Source of the DNA: Gammaproteobacteria bacterium
GTDB taxonomy: Bacteria > Pseudomonadota > Gammaproteobacteria > Burkholderiales > Thiobacillaceae
DNA length: 9,522 bases
Reading direction: 5' to 3'
NCBI GenBank assembly: GCA_018820745.1
Contig: JAHJNP010000015.1
Coordinates: forward strand, 1 to 9,522
The notes beneath the pieces were generated by a model, which worked only from the letters and a program-made list of their open reading frames with translations, was not told the DNA's origin and did not search any database. Below, piece after piece: positions 4,580 through 9,522 of this stretch. Each line of letters begins with the position of its first letter. Position 1 is the stretch's first letter. Position numbers and translations under genes: made by a program.

Positions 4580-6853
4580 TCAAATATTACACGTGGCCTC
4601 GACGCCCTCGGCGGCAAGGCTGGCGGCCAGTTCGGCCAGCGGAATGGGCCGCCCCAGCAAATAACCCTGCGCATGGGCAATGCCCAGGCTTTCGACCTTG
4701 CGCAGCACGGCCTCGGTTTCCACCCCCTCGGCCACCAGCGAATAGCCGACCTCGCTCATCATGCGGGCGAAATCGGCCACCACCTGGCCGGCACGGTTGT
4801 CCTGCCCCAGCTTGTTTACCAGCGAAATGTCGAACTTGACCACATCCACCGGCAAGTCGACCAGATAGCGCAGCGGCGAGTACCCGGTGCCGAAGTCATC
4901 CATCGCAATGCGGTAATTCACCGTGCGCAACAAGTCGAGATAGGTGCTCACCTCGACCATTTGCGTGATAAGCGAGGTTTCGGTGATTTCCAGCATCAAC
5001 GGGTGACGGGCGTTGTGGCGCGACAGCTCCAGCAGTTGCGAGACGATTTCAGGGTGCGAAATGCTCTGCGCCGACAAGTTGATCGAGATGCCGCATCCTG
5101 TCGGCAGCTGGCCTGAGGACAGGTCGGTGTCAACCTGGTTCAGCACCGCCAGATCGAACTCGGTTTCCAGGCGGCGGCTGCTGACCACCGGCAGAAACGC
5201 CTCTGGCTGGATGAGGTTGCCGTGATAGCGGATGCGTGCCAGCGCCTCGTAATAATCCACCTGACGTCCCGGCAGGGCATGAATCGCCTGATAGTGCATT
5301 TCGATCATGCCGGGGGTGGCCAGTGCCTGGAACAAGGCGCTGGTTTCGCGGCTGGCCACCAGTGTCTGCGAGGCACGCTCGGTATCTTCGCCATACAGCG
5401 CGATGCGGGTGCGCCCGGGCTGCTTGGCCGTATACATGGCGATGTCGGCCTGCTTGGGCAGCTCGTCGACATGCTCAAGCTGATCTGCCGCGCAGAAGGC
5501 GATGCCGATGCTGAGGCCAACCGGCTCGATGATCCCGAGATCGCCAAAGCCTGCCGCATCGATCAGGCTCTGGCAGCGTTGCGCGACCTGCTTGGCCTGG
5601 GCGGGCGTGGTGCGCGACAGGAAGGTGGCGAATTCGTCGCCGCCGATGCGATACAGGCGATCGTTGGCGCGCAATGCCATCACCAGCGCATCGGCAATGA
5701 TGGACAGCACGCGATCGCCCTTGGCGTGGCCGTAGGTGTCGTTGATGGTCTTGAAACGGTCGCAATCGAAAAGCAGGAAGGCCACGCCCTGCGGTGCGGT
5801 TTTCGATTCCTGGCGGAAGCGTTCCCAGTCTTCTTCATAGGCGCGCCGGTTGTGGCAGCCGGTGAGCGTGTCCTGGCGCGCCTGCGTGTGGAATTCACGG
5901 TTCTGGTGTTCCAGCGAGCCGTGCATCTCGCGCAATTGCAGCTGGTAGTCGTATAGCGAACGCCGGATGTTTTCCAGTTCGCTGATGCGTATGCTCTGCG
6001 AACGCGACGGGCTGGGGTTGAAACGGCCTTGCTGCATGGCATCGATGTCCTGAGACAGTCGCCCGAGCGGACGCGCCAGCAGGCGGTTGTACGCCACGAA
6101 ACCGAACAATGCCGTGGCCGCCAGCAATACAAACAGCGCGATCAGGGTACGCGACAGGATGGTCTGAAACAGGAGCTGGTCGGGATCGGGGCGGGCGCTG
6201 AAGCTCAGGCGTGAAAAGAGGTCCGACGCGACCAGCGTCTCGCCCGGCTTGAGTGCCAGGCTGACATTGGAACTGTCGGTGAAATGGAATGTTTCCTCGC
6301 GCAGCAGGGCCGGCATGAAATCGACCCGGATCAGCCCGTGCCCGAGCAGGGTTTGTCGCTGTTCGCCGCTGTATACGGGGAAGGCGTGATACAACGCAAC
6401 TGCGCCTGTCTCATTGACCAGCCAGCTGGAATTCTGATGCGGCTGCAAGCTGGCGGGCAGCCTGGCCGGCAGGCTGGTTTTCGCCGGGCCGGACGCAAGC
6501 AACATGCCGGATTGGTTGTACAACGCCGCCCTGACATAACGGCTGTCCAGCATGCCGCTTTCGTATACCCGCTGATCCCGCCAGTAGGTGTAGTACTCGG
6601 GCAGCACCAGCTGTTGTCGGGTTTCATCCCAGCGTGCCAGCTTGACGGCCTGCTCCTCGGTCTGACTCAACAGCCGCTGCACGGCAGCCTCCAGTTCGGA
6701 CTGCGCAGCGTTCACACTCTGCAGCTTCAGGCTGTGCGTGACGGCCCGCGTTTGGTAGGCAGCAAAGCTCCCGATCAGGCCCACCAGCACCAGCAGCCCG
6801 ATGATGAAGGCGAGCGCGATCTGCTTGATGGAAAAGGAGGCAGGCCTTTTCAT
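4580..6853 (-). CDS. Membrane-bound c-di-GMP enzyme: CHASE4-like sensor, GGDEF and EAL domains
   Basis: The protein has 757 residues. A membrane helix (about 11-32), a periplasmic region (33-235) and a second helix (236-254) form the sensor. The WDET motif (75-78) and following aromatic stretch resemble a CHASE4 domain. A HAMP-like linker (256-310) leads to the GGDEF domain (about 325-488), which makes c-di-GMP: metal-binding D363, N371, D372 and D380, an intact GGDEF (404-408), and an RAND inhibitory site (395-398) exactly five residues before it. The EAL domain (about 516-750), which degrades c-di-GMP, retains E536 (EALAR), N592, E622 (LEITET), D652-D653 (DDFGTG), K673, E709 (EGVET) and Q729. 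Both halves thus look active; which dominates cannot be read from sequence. The ATG at 6853 overlaps the stop of the hydrolase gene (ATGA), and no ribosome site is seen, so translation is probably coupled. The gene ends 10 bases from the convergent UbiB-like gene. Confidence 0.93.
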   Translation of the reverse strand: MKRPASFSIKQIALAFIIGLLVLVGLIGSFAAYQTRAVTHSLKLQSVNAAQSELEAAVQRLLSQTEEQAVKLARWDETRQQLVLPEYYTYWRDQRVYESGMLDSRYVRAALYNQSGMLLASGPAKTSLPARLPASLQPHQNSSWLVNETGAVALYHAFPVYSGEQRQTLLGHGLIRVDFMPALLREETFHFTDSSNVSLALKPGETLVASDLFSRLSFSARPDPDQLLFQTILSRTLIALFVLLAATALFGFVAYNRLLARPLGRLSQDIDAMQQGRFNPSPSRSQSIRISELENIRRSLYDYQLQLREMHGSLEHQNREFHTQARQDTLTGCHNRRAYEEDWERFRQESKTAPQGVAFLLFDCDRFKTINDTYGHAKGDRVLSIIADALVMALRANDRLYRIGGDEFATFLSRTTPAQAKQVAQRCQSLIDAAGFGDLGIIEPVGLSIGIAFCAADQLEHVDELPKQADIAMYTAKQPGRTRIALYGEDTERASQTLVASRETSALFQALATPGMIEMHYQAIHALPGRQVDYYEALARIRYHGNLIQPEAFLPVVSSRRLETEFDLAVLNQVDTDLSSGQLPTGCGISINLSAQSISHPEIVSQLLELSRHNARHPLMLEITETSLITQMVEVSTYLDLLRTVNYRIAMDDFGTGYSPLRYLVDLPVDVVKFDISLVNKLGQDNRAGQVVADFARMMSEVGYSLVAEGVETEAVLRKVESLGIAHAQGYLLGRPIPLAELAASLAAEGVEATCNI

Positions 6854-7704
6854 CGGGTTGAAGCCGGTTGTATGTCTTCCAGGAACTTGAGCGTGGATTC
6901 CAGCAGATCGAACTCATGCGCGCCATCCATGAAATGGTTGGCGCCTTTCACGATCACCATCGGGGTCTGCACATGTTCCAATGCCTTGAGCCAGTCGTGT
7001 TCCATCATGCTGTCCCGATCGCCCATGATGAGTCTTGCACTCACCGGCGATTGCTTCAATGCAGCCAGCAGACGGGCCTGATCCCAGCGTGCGTACGACA
7101 GCAGTCCTTCCGGCGTCGATGGATATTTCCGGCAGAAAGACAGGGGTTGGTTGACCAGCATGCGCTGCTTGTTGAGTACGCGGCCTTCCAACTGCGCGAT
7201 CAGGGCAGGACGCACAGCCGTGCCGATCTGGGCCTCGATCAGCGAAATGCCGATATAGCCTTTTACGGCCGCATCCGGCTTGAGCGACAGATAGGCCAGC
7301 AACTGCAGGCTGCCAAAGCTGTGGCCGACCAGCACGATGGAGCGGTGGCCGTGTGATTTCAGCCAGCTCACCCAGCGCCCGATTTCGGCCACATCGTCAT
7401 CCAGACTGTGCTTGTGCACGGCCTCGCACGCCAGGCTTTGCGTGCGATTGGGAATGTTCAGGCTGAGCGTGGGCGCCAATACCGTATAGCCCGTGTCCTG
7501 CAGGCCGCGGGCCAGTGTGGACACGGTGGAAAAATCGCGCGTCTGCAAAAAACCGTGCAGCAGCAGCACGGCGGGTTTGCCGGGCTCGCCGATCAGATAG
7601 TCGGCGTTGGCAGGAATGGCGGGGCGCATCTCCTGCTGGGCTATTACCGCGTGGGCAGCGGCCGGAAACACCAATATCAGCAAGCAGAACAGGTATAGGC
7701 GCAT
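6850..7704 (-). CDS. Exported alpha/beta hydrolase (serine esterase/lipase-like)
   Basis: The product has 284 residues. Residues 1-19 form a signal peptide (hydrophobic run, cleavage after AHA), placing it in the periplasm or outside. The fold's landmarks are in order: LLLHGF (47-52, oxyanion region), the nucleophile elbow GHSFGS (127-132, S129), an acidic residue in GDRDSM (D229 or D231), and the catalytic histidine H257 in GANHFMDG. Three cysteines follow or lie in the signal peptide (C7, C93, C191); C93 and C191 could pair. The substrate is unknown; short-chain esters, lipids or peptide-like compounds are all possible. It is the first gene of a two-gene unit whose second member makes or degrades c-di-GMP, the two sharing an ATGA overlap. 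A promoter candidate lies at 7756-7728; there is no good ribosome site, consistent with the short leader. Hydrolase class is firm, substrate unknown. Confidence 0.9.
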   Translation of the reverse strand: MRLYLFCLLILVFPAAAHAVIAQQEMRPAIPANADYLIGEPGKPAVLLLHGFLQTRDFSTVSTLARGLQDTGYTVLAPTLSLNIPNRTQSLACEAVHKHSLDDDVAEIGRWVSWLKSHGHRSIVLVGHSFGSLQLLAYLSLKPDAAVKGYIGISLIEAQIGTAVRPALIAQLEGRVLNKQRMLVNQPLSFCRKYPSTPEGLLSYARWDQARLLAALKQSPVSARLIMGDRDSMMEHDWLKALEHVQTPMVIVKGANHFMDGAHEFDLLESTLKFLEDIQPASTR

Positions 7705-7727
7705 GGCTGGGCTGGATGGGCGGAAAC

Positions 7728-7756
7728 TTTAGAACTAACGGCAGCAAACCAATCAA
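7728..7756 (-). promoter_or_regulatory. Candidate sigma70 promoter of the hydrolase/c-di-GMP operon
   Basis: On the minus strand TTGATT (7756-7751; 4 of 6) and TCTAAA (7733-7728; 4 of 6) are separated by exactly 17 bases. Transcription would start near 7721, only about 17 bases before the ATG at 7704. The region is divergent to the helicase gene. Confidence 0.4.
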
Positions 7757-7796
7757 ACTGAAGCGGGGTGCAATCGGCGTGGCCGCGGCTGGATGT

Positions 7797-7802
7797 TACA
7801 CT
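7797..7802 (+). promoter_or_regulatory. Candidate -10 element of the helicase gene
   Basis: TACACT, 23 bases before the ATG at 7826, matches 4 of 6 consensus bases and sits in the same TACACTCC context as the element before the UbiB-like gene. A matching -35 is poor. The leader would be about 15-18 bases and has no evident ribosome site. Confidence 0.3.
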
Positions 7803-7825
7803 CCGCCTCGAAATCCTGTCCAAAA

Positions 7826-9522
7826 ATGTTTGATCTGAAAAGCATATTTTCTCCTGAAGGCGCGTGTGCCACGGTGCTGCCGGGCTGGCGCTCGCGCCCG
7901 CAGCAGCTCGCCATGGCCGAGGCGGTCGAGCAGGCGATCGCCGACAACAGCGTGCTGCTGGCCGAAGCCGGCACCGGCACCGGCAAGACGCTGGCCTATC
8001 TGATCCCCGCGCTGCTGTCGGGCGGCAAGGTGGTGATCTCCACCGGCACCAAGGCGCTGCAGGACCAGCTGTTTCATCGCGACCTGCCGGCCGCGCGCCG
8101 CGCGCTGAAGTCACCGGTCAAGGTGGCCTTGCTGAAAGGCCGCGCCAATTACGTCTGCCACCATCACCTGCAGCGCAACTTGAGCGATGGCCGTTTCGCC
8201 CATCGCGACGATGCGGCATGGCTGCAGAAAATCGCCCGCTTCGCCGAAACCAGCGCGAGCGGCGACCGTGCCGAAGCCGAAGGCATCCCCGAGGACGCCA
8301 CCGCCTGGCACTACGCCATTTCCAGCCGCGACACCTGCCTGGGCAGCGAATGCAGCCATTACAAGGACTGCTTCGTAATGGCCGCGCGCAAGGCCGCGCT
8401 CGACGCCGAGGTGGTGGTGGTCAACCATCACCTGTTCTTCGCCGACCTGTGGCTCAAAGACGAAGGCGTCGCCGAGCTGCTGCCGGCGTGCAATACCGTG
8501 ATCCTAGACGAAGCGCACCAGCTGGCCGAAACCGCCGCGCAATTTTTCGGCGAAACCCTCTCCACCGCGCAACTGCTCGATCTGGCGGGCGACACCAAGC
8601 GCCTCGCTGCGGTGAAGGCGGGCGACTTTCCCGCCCTGCGCCGCGCGGCCGAAGACCTGGGGAAAGTGACGCGCGACCTGCGCCTGGCGTTTCCGCAGAA
8701 CCCGGTCAAGTCGACCATCGCGGAACTGGCGCGCTACGACAAATGGCCGGACGCGCTGAAAGCCCTGTCGGCGGCGCTGGATGAAACGGCAAAGCTGCTG
8801 GAAACCCAGGCCGAGCGCGATGCCGACCTGAAGAACTGCTTCGAGCGGGCGCAGACGGTGCAGGCCACCCTGGCCAGCTGGCAGCGCGCCGACGATCCCG
8901 ACCATCCCCGCGTGCGCTGGCTGGAAACCACGCTGAGTTCGCTGCTGCTGCATGCGACCCCCTTGTCGGTCGGCGCGATGTTCGGCGCCAAGCTCACCGA
9001 GCGCGCGCAGGCATGGATCCTGACTTCCGCCACACTCGCCGTCGGGGGCGACTTCACCCATCTCAAAACGCGCCTGGGCATCGAGACCGCCGAAACCCTG
9101 TGCGTCGACAGTCCCTTCGACTACCCGCGCCAGGGCGTGCTCTACGTGCCGCAGGGCTTGCCTGCACCCAATACGCCGGACTTCACCGACGCCGTCGTCA
9201 ATGCCGCCTTGCCGGTGCTGGAAATCAGCCGCGGCCGCGCCTTCATCCTGTTCACCAGCCTGCGCGCGCTGGAAAAAGCGCGCGGCCTGTTGTTTGATGC
9301 CTTCAAGGCACGCGGCTGGGATTACCCCTTGCTGGTGCAAGGCGATGCGCCGAAGAACGAACTCCTCGCGCGCTTCCAGAAAGCCGGCAACGCCGTGTTG
9401 TTGGGCAGCCAAAGCTTCTGGGAAGGCGTCGATATGCCGGGCGACGCGCTGTCGGTGGTGATCATCGACAAGCTGCCCTTCCAGCCGCCCGACGACCCGG
9501 TAGTCGCCGCGCGCATCGCCCA
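7826..9522 (+). CDS. yoaA: YoaA/DinG-family iron-sulfur DNA helicase (XPD-like), C-terminus cut by window edge
   Basis: Superfamily 2 ATP-dependent 5'-3' DNA helicase of the XPD-like group, acting in DNA damage tolerance and repair. From the ATG at 7826 there are 565 full codons with no stop. Walker A is EAGTGTGKT (47-55) and the Walker B box is DEAH (228-231). Four cysteines positioned for a 4Fe-4S cluster are C111 (NYVCHHHL), C171, C176 and C182 (DTCLGSEC...KDC). Later motifs include LTSATL, FTSLRAL and SQSFWEGVDMPGD, then IIDKLPFQPPDDP just before the edge. The phrases LLKGRANYVC, CLGSEC and SFWEGVD resemble E. coli YoaA more than the longer DinG. YoaA is about 640 residues, so perhaps 70 are missing, including the last arginine-finger motif. 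E. coli YoaA partners with HolC (polymerase III chi). Family is certain; choice of yoaA over dinG is probable only. Confidence 0.93.
   Translation, partial: MFDLKSIFSPEGACATVLPGWRSRPQQLAMAEAVEQAIADNSVLLAEAGTGTGKTLAYLIPALLSGGKVVISTGTKALQDQLFHRDLPAARRALKSPVKVALLKGRANYVCHHHLQRNLSDGRFAHRDDAAWLQKIARFAETSASGDRAEAEGIPEDATAWHYAISSRDTCLGSECSHYKDCFVMAARKAALDAEVVVVNHHLFFADLWLKDEGVAELLPACNTVILDEAHQLAETAAQFFGETLSTAQLLDLAGDTKRLAAVKAGDFPALRRAAEDLGKVTRDLRLAFPQNPVKSTIAELARYDKWPDALKALSAALDETAKLLETQAERDADLKNCFERAQTVQATLASWQRADDPDHPRVRWLETTLSSLLLHATPLSVGAMFGAKLTERAQAWILTSATLAVGGDFTHLKTRLGIETAETLCVDSPFDYPRQGVLYVPQGLPAPNTPDFTDAVVNAALPVLEISRGRAFILFTSLRALEKARGLLFDAFKARGWDYPLLVQGDAPKNELLARFQKAGNAVLLGSQSFWEGVDMPGDALSVVIIDKLPFQPPDDPVVAARIA

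Noticed and set aside
7864..9412. Open frames of about 300 codons on both strands (7864-8784 plus, 8504-9412 minus)
   Set aside because: Both overlap the helicase gene, whose Walker A, four cysteines and DEAH box read in one uninterrupted frame from 7826.

Overview
The window is a compact, GC-rich (roughly 60% or more by eye) bacterial chromosome segment. It holds seven protein-coding genes, two of them cut by the window edges. I see no RNA genes, insertion sequences, phage genes or CRISPR array. Protein character suggests a betaproteobacterium, perhaps near Nitrosomonadales or Rhodocyclales. The clues are a YoaA-like helicase, a long AarF/UbiB protein, a DUF6781-like helical protein and a CHASE4-like GGDEF/EAL protein. 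This placement is inference, not a database result.

Left block, minus strand (2000 to 1): an NlpC/P60 cell-wall hydrolase (1976-1497) is followed by an overlapping gene for an exported protein I do not recognise (1528-848). After a short AT-rich gap comes the front 250 codons of a ferric-iron ABC transporter substrate-binding protein (750-1, C-terminus outside the window). The gap carries a perfect 7-1-7 Fur-box palindrome inside a credible sigma70 promoter, so the iron gene probably has its own iron-repressed promoter.

Centre, plus strand (2051 to 4569): a DUF6781-like helical protein, then about 150 bp of non-coding DNA with a GC hairpin and a degenerate tandem duplication, then a stand-alone AarF/ABC1/UbiB-family atypical kinase with two C-terminal membrane helices.

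Right-centre, minus strand (7704 to 4580): an exported alpha/beta hydrolase is joined by an ATGA stop/start overlap to a large membrane-anchored c-di-GMP enzyme with intact GGDEF, inhibitory RxxD and EAL motifs. The two look like one translationally coupled operon. It converges on the UbiB-like gene, leaving only 10 bp between the stop codons.

Right end, plus strand (7826 to the edge): a YoaA/DinG-type XPD-like iron-sulfur DNA helicase, divergent from the hydrolase operon and missing only its C-terminal end.

No obviously new multi-gene system is present. The items most worth a second look are the coupled hydrolase/c-di-GMP pair, the unrecognised exported protein overlapping the NlpC/P60 gene, the tandem duplication upstream of the UbiB-like gene, and the Fur-box promoter.
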